A model generated the notes under the pieces. It saw nothing but the letters and a program-made list of their open reading frames with translations. It made no database searches and was not told the DNA's origin. From Mycoplasma enhydrae (GTDB lineage Bacteria > Bacillota_I > Bacilli_A > Mycoplasmatales > Metamycoplasmataceae): DNA of 64,000 nucleotides. Shown here in pieces: positions 11,066-22,100 of the stretch (position 1 is the stretch's first letter; every line of letters starts with the position of its first letter). The stretch is taken from NCBI RefSeq assembly GCF_017116825.1, contig NZ_JAFIRD010000003.1:29910-93909 (forward strand). Reading direction: 5' to 3'. The translations under genes and the position numbers were made by a program.

Positions 11066-11078
11066 TTTGTGTTAAAAT
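11066..11078 (+). promoter_or_regulatory. Extended -10 promoter for the 11109 lipoprotein
   Basis: TTTGTG-T-TAAAAT lies 30 bp before the start codon. The same TTTGTGnTA(A/T)(A/T)AT pattern precedes the 50415 lipoprotein and topA, and a close variant lacking the leading T's precedes dnaJ. No convincing -35 box is visible, which fits an extended -10 promoter. The gap 10930-11108 shows nothing else supportable. Confidence 0.5.
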
Positions 11079-11108
11079 TACCTTATATCAAACAACAAGA
11101 GGTTATAT

Positions 11109-13163
11109 ATGAACAAAAACAAAAAAACTATGCTGATTTTAAGTTCAAGCGCATTGCTAGTTCCTGCAATTGCAGCTATTTCAGCAAAATGTAAAAACGA
11201 TGAAGTTCCAAATACAAAAACAGAAGAGCAAATTAAACAAGAATTAAACGAATTAGCTAAAAATCTTGATATAAATATTGATTCGACTAAATATACAATT
11301 GAAGAAGCTTTAGATATTAACAAATATACTTTTACACTTGCTAAAGAATACAAATTGGAAGCTAACATTGTAAAAAAAGGTACTGATAAAGTTGAATTAA
11401 CTTATACAATAAAATCAATAAAAGACAACATTTCATCAAACCCTTATAAAAAAGAGTTTTCTAATTTTGTTAATCCACACACTGAAACAGAGCAAGAAAA
11501 AATTAATAGAATTGCTAGAAATCTAAGCATTACATTAGATAAAAAATTCGGAATAGATGATGCTTTAAGTATTTCAAATTACAAATACACACTAGAGCAT
11601 CCATATAAACTAAAAGCTACTATTACTAAAAAATCTAGCACAGTTATTGTTTTGAAATATAAGATAATAAAACCGGGCACTCCAAAAATTGAATCTGAAG
11701 AAATTGAAAAAGAATTTTTATTTGAGATTAAAAATTTAGGTGAATGAAAAGACACTCCAGCAGAAGTAAATGGATTAAATTTTGATAAATACTCTGCACT
11801 AGGATCATTTTATAACATTAACAATAAAATGACAGTTTCAGAAGCTTTAGAGATACTAAAAAACAATAAAACTTCTGGAAATATTAAAGTATCTAATGTT
11901 GTTTTTGAACAATATGATGAAAGTAATGGTAATTTAAAATTAAAATTTGATTTAGAAATTGAAGGCAACAAAATAAACACAGGTTTAGTATCTATTTTTG
12001 GTTTTAAAAAGATTGAATCATTTGATATTAGTCTTATAAATGTAGAAATATATCGTGACAAACTAATTAAAGAAAAAAAACAAATATCTGATATTGAAAA
12101 CAATAATTTATCTGAATACTTAAAATTAATTACTAAAGATGAAACAAATCAAAATGTTAATATTTTAGATTTAACTAAGAAATATCCAAATAATTATGTT
12201 GTAACAAAAGCAATTACTTTTACAAATAATAAAAAAGAAAAAGTTAATTTCGAAATTGAAACAAGATATAAAAAGAAAACTAGTGCTGCTCAAGCAGAAG
12301 AAGTTGTCGTTAAAAAAATTGATGGTATAGCTAAAGAAATATTAAAAAGTAAAATTGAAGTACAAGAAATTTTGAACTACATAATCGATAATGAAATTGA
12401 AGAAAAAGACATTGAAAACAAGCAAGATAAATATGCTTCTTCTTATCTATACAGGAACAGAATTCTAGATCAAATTGCTTCTGATTTTGTTGTTAATAAA
12501 AAACAAGATTATTGAGATAATGGTTCAAGAGCCATTGAGTTTGTAACTCAAGAAAATTGATTCAAAATTGATGATAACTTAGGAAAAATTGAACTTACTT
12601 TCAACCTAAAGGTCACAATTGATGGAAAAACTCACCTATCAAAATATCGTACTTTTGAATTTTTAGGTTTTAAAAAATTAGATGAAAAAATTGTAGATGA
12701 ATTTCAATTAAATTTTAATCAAAACGAGAATAATGCCAAAAACTTTTTTGAAAAAATAAAGGCAGAATATAAGAAGAATCCAGGACAAGGTTTTACATTA
12801 GATAAAAATTGAGTGGGAACAAATTTAATGTTTGGATATGAAAAACAATTTCTAAGAACCGTTGGTGTTCATCCTCATAATAAATTAGAATATCAAAAAA
12901 GTTCAATACTAACACTAAATCTAGGTGGAGAAACTGTTGAAAATGCAATACAAAACAATACACAACTAAAGGGACCTGGAGCTAGATCAGAATTCGAAAT
13001 TGTAAACTTATATGCTTATTTTAAAAACATTACAATTGAATCTATAGAATCAAATAGAGTTTATTTTAAATTAAATTATGATCTTAGAATTAACATTAAC
13101 TCTCATACAAAACCTTTTGTAGAAAAAGAACAAAGTGTTTCATGATACTTCAATCTACCATAA
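11109..13163 (+). CDS. Large surface lipoprotein with repeated domains
   Basis: 684 residues with several TGA Trp codons. A signal peptide (basic start, hydrophobic 'ILSSSALLVPAIAAISAKC') ends in a lipobox-type Cys at ~28, so the mature protein is lipid-anchored on the outer surface. Two similar ~90-residue units follow (~residues 38-125 and 126-205). Each carries 'I..LA+NL.I.…I.+AL.I..Y.…Y+L+A.I.KK' patterns, resembling the repeated lipoprotein domains common in mycoplasma surface proteins. More divergent units follow towards the C-terminus. No enzymatic motif is seen. It has its own promoter and shares a bidirectional terminator with hpt. Confidence 0.88.
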
Positions 13164-13173
13164 TTTAAATAAC

Positions 13174-13205
13174 AAAAAATCGGGAAATCATTATTCCGAT
13201 TTTTT
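13174..13205. terminator. Bidirectional terminator between the lipoprotein gene and hpt
   Basis: AAAAAATCGG (13174-13183) pairs with CCGATTTTTT (13196-13205), with A/T runs on both sides, so it works on either strand. The hpt stop codon lies within the hairpin. Confidence 0.8.
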
Positions 13206-13757
13206 AATCATGTTTCTTTTGATTGTTCCAATATATGGTAATTGGCGCATTTTTTCTTCTCAATCAAAGCCAAAGCCTACAACAAAGTCATCTTTATTAA
13301 CTAAAAACCCAAAATTGTCTGGCTCAAATTTAACTATTCTACCGCTAGGTTTATTTAAAAGTGATAAAACTTTTAAACTCTTAGGGTTTCGAGATTTTAG
13401 AATTGATACTACTTTTGTCATCGTTCTAGCTGTGTCAATTATATCTTCAACAATTAAAACATCTCTATCTTCAATATTGTTAACTAAATCTAAAATTATT
13501 TTGACATTTCCGGAAGATTTATCAGTTCCCTCATATGAACTTGTAATCATAAAATCACTAACAAAATCAATATCAATGCTTTTAATTAGTTGAGCATAAA
13601 AAGGAAGACAACCTTTTAATAATCCGACAATTATTAAGTTATTGGAATGCTTGTATTCTTCATTAACTCATTGGCTTAATTCATGTATCTTATTTTCTAA
13701 TTCTTCTTTGGAAAATAAAACTTTTTCAATTCGGTTATCTATTTTTTGGTTTTGCAT
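13191..13757 (-). CDS. hpt: Hypoxanthine phosphoribosyltransferase
   Basis: 188 residues. The PRPP loop is 'VLIVEDIIDTARTM' (ED-x-x-DT-x-x-T), 'VGLLKGCLPFYAQL' supplies the first loop, and 'SSYEG' plus 'FLVNKDDFVVGFGFDW' give the purine-binding end (Trp = TGA). It salvages hypoxanthine/guanine to IMP/GMP in the cytosol, essential in mycoplasmas because they do not make purines. The start codon lies inside the end of the upstream deoxynucleoside kinase gene (19-bp overlap), so the two salvage genes are coupled. Confidence 0.93.
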
Positions 13758-14398
13758 TTATTTTCCTCTTCATCAATTATTTGAACTACTCTATTATAAA
13801 CTTCTTCTTCGTTTAAATCGTTGGTGTCTAATATTTTGAAATTTAAATTGTAAGTTTCTGCCAACTCTTTAAAAAGTTTAAAATAATTTTCATGTAAATT
13901 TTTAAAGTAGTTGTAATTTAAATCTCAGTTTTCAATTTCGCTTTTTCTTCCTCTTTCAAAAATTCTCTTTTTGAATGTGTCAAAATTTATATCCAAAAAG
14001 ATTACTAAATCAGGTAATTCTTTTTTTGTTATAAGTTTAGAAAATAAAGCATCATATGCTTCTAAATATTTAGGTTCTTTTTCTTTTAATATCAGTTTAG
14101 CAAATATATAGTGTTCAATTGAAAAACGATCTAAAAATAAGTGTCTATTGTGATCTGTTTTTTTAAGTAATTCTTTATATATTTCATCAAATTTTGCGCT
14201 ATGGTTTTCAATTATAAAGCTTTGAAAACCTATTGTTAAATTAGGTTTCTTTTCATAAAGTCATTTTAAAAAAGTATTAAAAACTTCATCATTTTCATCA
14301 AACTCATGCAAGATTAATGAGTTTGGGTATGAATCATTTAATTTTTTAGATAGCGAACTTTTGCCGGCAGCTATCATGCCGCTTATGCCAATTATCAT
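13739..14398 (-). CDS. Deoxynucleoside kinase
   Basis: 219 residues, the size of deoxyadenosine/deoxyguanosine kinases. The P-loop 'GISGMIAAGKSSL' starts at residue 4. 'FLDRFSIEHYIFAK' is the family's D-R-S/x…F motif after strand 3. 'IFLDINFDTFKKRIFERGRKSE' carries the LID arginines. It phosphorylates deoxynucleosides for dNTP salvage; which base is preferred cannot be read. Start ATG 14398 has AAGGAG 7 nt upstream. It overlaps the next gene, hpt. Confidence 0.88.
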
Positions 14399-14544
14399 AT
14401 TACTCCTTCTTAATTTAAAATTTATTTAAATTATTTTACTAAACTTTAAGTTATAAAGTACTATTTTTTGTACAAAAAAACAACTAAAATAATTTAATCA
14501 ATTTTTGGCAAAATTTCTTTTAAAATCATAAAAAGTAATAAAAT

Positions 14545-14569
14545 AATTTGCCATCATAAATAGCAAATT
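14545..14569 (-). terminator. Weak terminator hairpin after folD
   Basis: AATTTGC (14545-14551) pairs with GCAAATT (14563-14569); on the minus strand it is followed by ATTTTATTACTTTTT. The stem is short, so partial read-through into the kinase/hpt pair is possible. Confidence 0.4.
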
Positions 14570-14571
14570 TT

Positions 14572-15456
14572 TTAAAACTGTTTTTTGTAGTTTTTTAAGA
14601 TATTTTCATATAGATTCTTGTTATTTTGAATGTCATATGACTTAATTAAATTTAGTATTAGTCCAATAATAGTCATTGGGCCAACTCCCCCAGGTACAGG
14701 ACTTAAATATGAAATAGGTGTTTTAATATTATTAATATCAACATCACCAACAATATCATTATTTATTCGATGAATTCCGACATCTACTAAAATTACATTG
14801 TTTTTTAAATTAATGTCTTTTAAACAATTTCTAGTGCCTGTTGCAACTATAACTATATCATTATTAGTCATATTGTTTTTTGGTGTATTTTTATCATATC
14901 TATTAACAATTAATCCTAATTGCTCAAAGTAATTAGCTAAAGGCCTGCCTACTATTTTGCTTTGACCAACTATTCCTATAGTTTTATTTTTAAATTCAAT
15001 ATTATATTCTTTTAATAAAAGTAATATGCCTAAGTCTGTAGCAGGAAGAAATGATTCAATTTGAGAGATGTAATTAGATGATTGATTTGCATCATTTAAA
15101 CCATCTATGTCTTTAATTTGAGGAATTTTATTAAGTATTTCATCAACATCAATTTTATTTGATGCGTCCATAGGTAATTGGACTATAAAACCTGTTGTTA
15201 TTTCATTAAGTTTTTGAATAGCTTCAATAATTTCGACTTGAGTTGAACGTTTAGATAATTTTATAAACTCTGTGCTTATACCTAGTTCATGTGCTGCTTT
15301 TAGTTTATGCTTAATATAAATATTAGATTCTTCCAAATCACCAACTTGTAGAATGCCCAAAATTGGCATATTATTTAATGCCAATTTTTTAAGTTCATCT
15401 CTAATCCTATTTTTTAGCTTTTCAGAAGTCTTTTTTCCATCTAAAATCTTATACAT
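14572..15456 (-). CDS. folD: Bifunctional methylenetetrahydrofolate dehydrogenase/cyclohydrolase
   Basis: 294 residues, full length. 'ESNIYIKHKLKAAHELGI' provides the catalytic Tyr/Lys (Y-x-x-x-K). 'GFIVQLPM' matches the GxxVQLPLP motif. 'DIDGLN' and 'GIVGQSKIVGRPLANYF' give the nucleotide-binding Rossmann site, and 'PVPGGVGPMTI' closes the active site. It interconverts one-carbon tetrahydrofolate derivatives in the cytosol. It is 5 bp downstream of the small DUF2188 gene and starts with ATG 15456. Confidence 0.95.
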   Translation of the reverse strand: MYKILDGKKTSEKLKNRIRDELKKLALNNMPILGILQVGDLEESNIYIKHKLKAAHELGISTEFIKLSKRSTQVEIIEAIQKLNEITTGFIVQLPMDASNKIDVDEILNKIPQIKDIDGLNDANQSSNYISQIESFLPATDLGILLLLKEYNIEFKNKTIGIVGQSKIVGRPLANYFEQLGLIVNRYDKNTPKNNMTNNDIVIVATGTRNCLKDINLKNNVILVDVGIHRINNDIVGDVDINNIKTPISYLSPVPGGVGPMTIIGLILNLIKSYDIQNNKNLYENILKNYKKQF

Positions 15457-15461
15457 TTAAA

Positions 15462-15638
15462 TTATGCTTTTCTAAATGCACCTTTTCTGCTTTGTACATT
15501 GGTGCCTGTTGTATCTTTTAGTGATCTAGCATAATCTATTGCTTCTTTTTGAGTTTTAAAAATTCTAATTGCTTTCTTACCTTTTGGGTTTTTTACTGCT
15601 CAACCATCGGGGTGGTTAACTATTAATCTGACTGCCAC
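15462..15638 (-). CDS. Small DUF2188-like protein
   Basis: 58 residues, Lys/Arg-rich and soluble. The pattern 'HPDGWAVKNPKGKKAIRIFKTQKEAIDYAR' (Trp = TGA) and a 'GAFRKA' end match the DUF2188 family of small basic proteins; their function is unknown. The GTG start at 15638 is supported by GGAGG 8 nt upstream. It is probably transcribed with folD, 5 bp downstream. Confidence 0.82.
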
Positions 15639-15814
15639 AAATTGCCTCCATTATTACTAATTTGAAACTTATTAAATAAATTATAAGTTAATTGTCCGTT
15701 TTTCTTAGAAAATAAGATTGTTTTTTAAAAAAACAATTATATAAAGATTTAATCTGACCTTATTCAATGATTAATTAACGAATTAAAAAATTATTTGGTT
15801 CTTATTTCGATTTG

Positions 15815-15852
15815 CTAAAAATAAAAATATTGGCACTTTCTAAGTACCAATT
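15815..15852 (-). terminator. Terminator of the tmRNA transcript
   Basis: ATTGGCACTT (15829-15838) pairs with AAGTACCAAT (15842-15851); on the minus strand it is followed by a T-rich tract. It lies just past the tmRNA 3' end. The remaining 15639-15815 is AT-rich non-coding DNA that should hold the DUF2188-folD promoter. Confidence 0.7.
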
Positions 15853-15867
15853 TGGCGATTTATCATT

Positions 15868-16253
15868 TGGTGGAGATGCGGGGAATCGAACCCCGGTCCA
15901 CACACTCTAGTGAATTTGATTCTACAGTTTAGTTTATTTTTGATTAACTTGCTACTTTAAAATAAACAAAAATCATAACAAGTTTTAGTTTGCTTTGTCA
16001 TTTAGCTATAAACTAAAAAGTCACTAAATCAAAGCCCTCCAACAAACATTCCTCAACCGGGCTAATCAAGGGTTTGACCAATTACAAATTAAGCGTAAAC
16101 TGGGTTTGAGTGATTCATCATAACATTTGTCATCATGAATTCTTCTTGTTTTTTGTTTTCTAAGTTTGCATTTAAAAAGCCTAGAAAGTATTATGGTCTA
16201 CAAAACCACTGCTACAAAAGCATTCGAGTGCCTGTCGAAGCCATTACACCCCC
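15868..16253 (-). ncRNA. ssrA: Transfer-messenger RNA
   Basis: 386 nt. The 5' end GGGGGTGTAATGGCTTCGACAGG and the 3' end GGTTCGATTCCCCGCATCTCCACCA are diagnostic. The acceptor helix joins the two ends, the T arm is present and CCA is encoded. The reading frame resumes at GCA (16169-16167) and encodes a 26-residue tag. It begins ANLENKKQEE and ends NHSNPVYA before TAA (16120-ish). It rescues stalled ribosomes with SmpB. The 5' end lies only 7 nt after the smpB stop codon. No separate promoter is visible, so it is probably cut from the smpB transcript. Confidence 0.97.
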
Positions 16254-16260
16254 GTTTGTA

Positions 16261-16692
16261 TTAATATAATGTCTTCAAATTTCTTTTCAAGTCTTCTTGT
16301 TTAATTTTTTCACGTTTGTCATATTTCCTTAACTTTTTAGCTAAGGCTATTTCAATCTTTATATTGTTATTAATTCAATACAAAGAAATCGGAATAATTA
16401 TCAACGATAAACGATCACAAGTGTTTTTCATTCTTAAAATTTCATTTTTGTGCATTAAAAGTTTTCGAGAACGGTCTAAATCACCTTTTACTAACATATA
16501 CTGAGATATGTGAGCATTATTTAGCCAAAGTTCATTTTTAGTACTAATTGAACAAAAAGCGTTATCCAATTTTACGTTTTTTGCTCTTAAACTCTTAACC
16601 TCTCATCCTAGTAATGAAATGCCGGCTTCATATGTGCTGTGAATTTCATAATCAGATTTGGCAAATTTATTTTTAACTATTAACTTTGACAT
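16261..16692 (-). CDS. smpB: SsrA-binding protein SmpB
   Basis: 143 residues, typical size. 'KNKFAKSDYEIHSTYEAGISLLGWEVKSLRAKNVKL' (Trp = TGA) is the conserved first half; 'AHISQY…RSRKLLMHKNEI' and the basic C-terminal tail 'KKLRKYDKREKIKQEDLKR' complete the family pattern. It brings tmRNA to stalled ribosomes. It is followed immediately by its RNA partner and preceded by rnr, whose product degrades the mRNAs released by trans-translation. The three therefore form a functional unit. Confidence 0.96.
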
Positions 16693-16724
16693 AAGTTAAA
16701 TTATAAGATATAAAAAAAGAAATA

Positions 16725-18869
16725 CTAACACAATTGAGCGTTAATATTACCTTTTTCACGTTCGATGCTTACAATTTTAATTCTGCGATTATCACCGACT
16801 TTAAAATTTAAATGTTGGCCCTTAGCTTCAAAATTAGATACTTTTAGTACATAATCATTTAAGTCTTCAAATCTAATTAAAACACTAGTTTGATATTCAT
16901 TAATATTAAAGAATATACCAAATTTCTCAATCGAAACTAAAGTTGCAATAAATTCTTTATTAATTAAATTATTAAAGAATTCGGCTTTTCTTATATCTAC
17001 AATATCTCTTTCAATAGTCATAGCTATTTTTTCAGATTCTGAATTTAACGCTGCTATGCTTGAAATTTTAGATTTAAGCTCACTAAAATCATTAATGTTA
17101 AATTGAGCTTTAGTTTTATTAAATAAATATTTCTTAATTATACGGTGTAATAACAAATCGGGATATCTTCTTATTGGCGAGGTAAAATGAGAATAATGTT
17201 CAGAAGCCAATCCAAAATGTCCTATGTTATCAGAAGAATAAATTGCCTTTTGCATTGTTCTTAAAAAGGCATTTTTCATATATTCACTAGAGGTATTATT
17301 TGATATTTCATTTACCATTTTAGCAAAACTTAATGGCTCACCATCATAAGGAACTTTTATATGTTTTAAACCCGAAAAATTGATTAATTCTTGTAATTCA
17401 AGTAATTTCTCTGAAGATGGTTTATCATGAATTCTATAAATTGAAGGAATTTTGTTTTCTGTCATCATGGAAGCCACTGTTTCATTTGCTCTAACCATGA
17501 AATCTTCAATCATATTTTCACTTTCGCCTTCTTCGCGAATGATAATGTCTTTTACAAAGCCATTTTCCATTACAATTTTTGGTTCTTTAATATCAAAATT
17601 CACATATCCTTCAGCAATTTTATTTTTTCTAATAAGTTTAGATATATCCCTAGCTATGTTTAGCATACTTTCAATTTCAGGTTTCAATGATATTTTTTTA
17701 TCATAAAATTCATTAACTTCCTTGTAATTAAGTCGATAATCTGAATTAATAACACTTTCATACAATTCTTGTTTAACATTTTGACCTATAGGATTTATTT
17801 CTAATTCCAAAGTAATGGTATTTCTATCTACATTAGGATTTAGTGAACAAATTCCATTTGATAGTTCAGTTGGCAACATCGGAATAACTTTGTCTGGTAG
17901 ATAGATACTTGTTCCTCTTTTTAGCGCTTCTTTATCAATTGCACTATCTTCAGGAACATAATACGAAACATCAGCTATGTGAATAAATAGTTTTGTATTA
18001 CCATTTGGTAATTTAAAACAAGAAATTGCATCATCAAAATCTTTTGTATCAAGACCATCAATAGTAACTGTTAATATATTTCTTAAATCACGTCTATTGC
18101 TAATCTCTGTCGCACTAACTTTTTTAGGCAATTCAAATGCTTCAACTAGAGTTTCTTGGTTGAATGAAGTGTCAATTTCATTTTCGGCTAATATTTTTTT
18201 AAATGGATATTCAAAATCACTTTTTGTTGTTAATATATCTTCATACTTAGCTATTACTGCTTTATCATTTGGTTCTAAAACTTTTAATTTAATAATTTGA
18301 TCTTCAGTTATATTCTTAGGAATTTGCATTCAATTTAAAATTTCCACCCTAGCTGAGGATTTTTCATTCGAAGCTACAAAATTATATTTAGAATATTCAT
18401 TCTTTATTCAAGAACCAGTAATTGTTTTAATTTTGTGTTCTATTAATTTAACAATTTTAGCTCGATATAATTCTTGATTTTCTTCATTATAATATGCAAA
18501 AATTTGTGCTATCACTAAATCACCATCTAATATATTTTTGATTTGAAATGGAAACAATATTGCTGATTTAAGTTCATTATTTCTTTGGTCTTCAAAATCA
18601 ATAAAACCTAGGCGTTTATTAGTAATCGAAATTCTTGTTTCTAATTCACTAAGAAAATAAAGAGGGAAGTATTTATCTTCTTTATTTATATCAATTTTAT
18701 TTTCTTGAACAAGAATTTTTAGAAGTGTTGATAGCTCATAATTTTGTGAATGATGTATTTGTAATTTTTTGGCAATTTGTAAAAAATTTAGACCTGATTT
18801 GTGATTTTGAATAAACTTCAAAACGCTTTCAGAGTCTAAACTTTTTCTTTTATTATTTTGAAATTTCAT
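16725..18869 (-). CDS. rnr: Ribonuclease R
   Basis: 714 residues. An N-terminal winged-helix/cold-shock part (~1-190) precedes the RNB domain. The RNB catalytic cluster is 'TIDGLDTKDFDDAISC' with the Asp residues that hold Mg2+. Later come 'IEDFMVRANETVA', 'YSHFTSPIRRYPDLLLHRII' and a final S1 domain ('IATLVSIEKFGIFFNI'). It is a 3'-5' exoribonuclease, the main processive one in mycoplasmas. Two segments join through TGA codons at ~154 and ~179. The start is 3 nt after secG. Confidence 0.95.
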
Positions 18870-18872
18870 TTG

Positions 18873-19127
18873 TTAGCCTCTTTGTATAAGCACTCTTAAT
18901 ACAATTGCAAATACAAATAACAACACTCCCAAAGAAATCATAGATCATTTTAAAACCTTTTTAATTCCACGTTCTTTTGATACTTTAAATAAATCAAGGT
19001 CATTGCTTCCAACTAAGGCACCACTAAAACTATTTGAATCTGGAGCCATCATAAATGAAATACCCACAATTGCTAAAGAAATAAATATTGTTATAGATAC
19101 TAATACTCATAAACCGGCACTACTCAT
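18873..19127 (-). CDS. secG: Preprotein translocase subunit SecG
   Basis: 84 residues with two membrane helices. The loop between them includes 'MMAPDSNSFSGALVG', the position of the conserved GxG/FxG segment, and a second helix follows 'KWSMISLGVLLFVFAIVL' (Trp = TGA). Size and topology fit SecG, which assists SecYEA-mediated export. Start ATG 19127 has AAGGAGAT 6 nt upstream and overlaps the aspS end by 8 bp. The frame was found by reading TGA as Trp. Confidence 0.85.
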
Positions 19128-20805
19128 TTTTATCTCCTTGTTTTTTAATTTCTAATCCGTATTCAAATAATTGTTCTTTAGTTACTTCTGAAGGCGCTGA
19201 AGTTAATAAATCTACACCTTTTGCATTTTTTGGAAACGCAATAACATCTCGAATTGAAGAAGATTTTGTTAATATCATTAAAACTCTTTCAATTCCAAAT
19301 GCTATGCCACAATGTGGAGGAAGACCATATTCAAATGATTTTAGGAAAAATCCAAATCTTGAATTTTGCTCCTTTTCTGACATATTTAGTATATCAAACA
19401 TTTTTCTTTGTGTTTTTAAATCATAAATTCTAATTGAGCCAGATCCTAATTCAAAGCCATTTAAAACAAGGTCATAAGATTTAGCCTTAACTTTTGAGTA
19501 TTCTTTTGAATCTAGATATTTAAGTGTATTTTCTTCAAATTGTGTAAATGGGTGGTGTGCTGGTGCATAAGTTTGGTTTTCTTTATCATATTCAAACATA
19601 GGTCAATTTACAATTCAAATAAAATTTAATTTATTAGGATCGGCCAAATTATAAATTTCATTTAATAATGTTCTAATTGCACCTAATGATTTTAAAGCAT
19701 CTTCTTCATCATCAGAAGCTGATACAAGACCAAATTTTGAAGTTTTTGATTTACAAATACTTGATAGATGATTACTAAAATCACATTTAGGAAAACTTAA
19801 GTCTAAAATTTCAAAGAAATCTCCATTATTTTTCTTAAATGTTTCATTAATTATTTTGATGTGTTCAGTTACATCACGATCAAATATAATTGCTTTAACA
19901 TATTTCTTTTTGAACTTTGAACTAAATTCAGCTGAATAATCTTCAATTAAATATTCATAACGCGTATCTGGCTTGTCATTTCCATAGTGTTTCATTGCAT
20001 AATCAAAATCCATGCGAGGAAAGTTGTTTTCAATTTTATAACCTAATTCATTTAAAACATATACTCACATATCTTCACATATTTTGAATATATCTTCTTG
20101 ATTAGCAAAAGACATCTCAATATCCAATTGTGTAAATTCGGGCTGTCTATCTTTTCTTAGATCTTCATCTCTAAAAACTCTAGCTAATTGAAAGTATTTT
20201 TCAAGTCCTCCTGCCATTAATAATTGTTTAAATAATTGAGGCGATTGTGGTAGGGCAAAAAACTTACCTTTTCGTCTTGTTGGAACTAAATAATCTCTTG
20301 CTCCTTCAGGTGTTGATTTAGCTAAAATTGGTGTTTCAACTTCAATAAAATTTTCTTTATCAAAAAAGTTTCTAATTAATAATAAAAGTTTATGTCTTAG
20401 TTTCAAATTATGTAGAACTTTAGCATTTCTGATATCTAAAAATCTATATTCCAGTCGCAAGTCCTCATTAGCTGAATTGTCACGGTTGTCATTAATATCA
20501 AAAGGAATTTGTTTTGAAGAATTTAAAATTTCATATTCTTCAACTAAGATTTCAATTTCTCCTGACTCTAATTCTCTATTAGCTTCAAGTCTTTTTTGAA
20601 CCAAACCTTTAACTTTTATACAACTTTCTTTGGTTAATAAAGGATCGACTATATTTTGAAAAACCAATTGTACAATTCCACTTGAATCTCTCAAATCAAT
20701 AAACATTTGGCCTTTAAATTTTCTTTTATTAGCAATTCAGCCAAATAATTCAACTTCTTGACCAATATTATTAATATTTAGTTTAGAACAATAATTTTGC
20801 TTCAT
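19120..20805 (-). CDS. aspS: Aspartyl-tRNA synthetase
   Basis: 561 residues, close to other mycoplasma AspRS. An N-terminal OB-fold anticodon domain ('VELFGWIANKRKFKGQMFIDLRD') is followed by the class II core. Motif 2 is 'FRDEDLRKDRQPEFTQLDIEMSF', and motif 3 is 'GIAFGIERVLMILT' with the terminal Arg. A bacterial-type GAD insertion lies between them. It charges tRNA-Asp. The ATG overlaps the hisS stop by one base (TAATG), an arrangement of hisS-aspS common in Gram-positive relatives. Confidence 0.96.
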
Positions 20806-22064
20806 TATAATACTTCCTTTATTTTTTGTTTAAAGCTTTCTAAACCAGTATATTCAAATTCAAGTTCTTTATTCTTAGATTTTAGTTTTATGTAATTAGG
20901 TTTTGAATTCAATTCCTTAAATAATAATATCTTAGGATTGTGCTTAAAATTAAGCTTAAAAAGTTGTTTTATATTTATTTTAAAATTCTGAAATTCAACA
21001 CTAAATTCTTTACGCAAGTCATAGACTATTTTAATAATTTCATCTTTTTCATCTTCATTCAAATAACCAGCTAAAATTTCTAGATTATCTTTTAAATTAT
21101 CGTATTTGTCCAAATTATAATTAATGATTTCAACAAGTCTATCAACGCCAAAAGCAAAACCTATTGAACCAATATCAGGTCCTCCAAATGACTTAATCAT
21201 GCCATCATATCTTCCACCACCAAGAATGGTCGACTTTGATCCTAAAGCTTTTGAAGTTGATACAAATTCAAATACTATATCAGTATAATAATCTAATCCT
21301 CTAACTAGATAAGGATTTTCAACATATTTAATTTGGTTTTTATCTAATAATTGCAACAGTTGTTTATAATCATCTTTTTCTTTTTGACTTAAAAAATCCA
21401 CTAGTTTTGGAGCATTTTTTACAAAATCTTTTTCAATTTCATCTTTATCGTCTAAAATTCTCAAAACATTTTTTTCAAGTCTGATTTGTGATGTTTCACT
21501 TAATTGTGATTTATATTCCAAAAAATATTTTTTCAAACTATTAACGTAGTTATTTCTAGTTTCAAAATTACCTAAATTGTTGATTTCTAGTACAAAGTCT
21601 TCAACTTTTATTTCTTGTAAGAAATCATATGCCAATTTTATAATCTCAAAATTACTCAAAACACTTTTAGGTTCAATTAATTCAATTCCACCTTGAATAA
21701 ATTGTCTATATCTACCTTTTTGAGGTCTTTCATATCTAAACATGGGACCAAAATAGTATAATTTTGCATTTTCTAAATTATTAATTTTGTTTTCGATATA
21801 AGCTCTAATGACTGCAGCTGTTCCTTCTGGTCTCAAAGCAATAGTACGATTTCCATTATCTTTAAAAACGTACATTTCTTTAGTTACAATATCGCTTGTT
21901 TCACCTGTAGCTCTAACAAACAAATTATAATCTTCAATAATCGGAGTTTCAAGATGCTTATAGTTATATCTTCATGAAACTTTTTCAAAAGATTTATGAA
22001 TGAAATCGATAATTTTTGCTTCATTATTGTAAATATCTTTTGTACCTTTTAGCCTACTAAACAT
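20805..22064 (-). CDS. hisS: Histidyl-tRNA synthetase
   Basis: 419 residues. It begins 'FSRLKGTKDI', the HisRS 'RGTxD' start. Motif 2 is 'FRYERPQKGRYRQFIQGGIELI'. The histidine-specific signatures are 'LVRGLDYYTDIVFE' and 'LGGGRYDGMI', and 'GFAFGVDRLVEII' is motif 3. A shortened anticodon-binding domain ends the protein. The start ATG 22064 is preceded by GGAGG. It heads the hisS-aspS-secG-rnr-smpB-ssrA run. Confidence 0.96.
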
Positions 22065-22100
22065 CTTTTACCTCCATAATTTAATTTAATATTTTTATAT

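Noticed and set aside
15717..15737. ATTGTTTTTT/AAAAAACAAT inverted repeat
   Set aside because: It is a T-run followed by an A-run, expected by chance in such AT-rich DNA, with no matching gene end.
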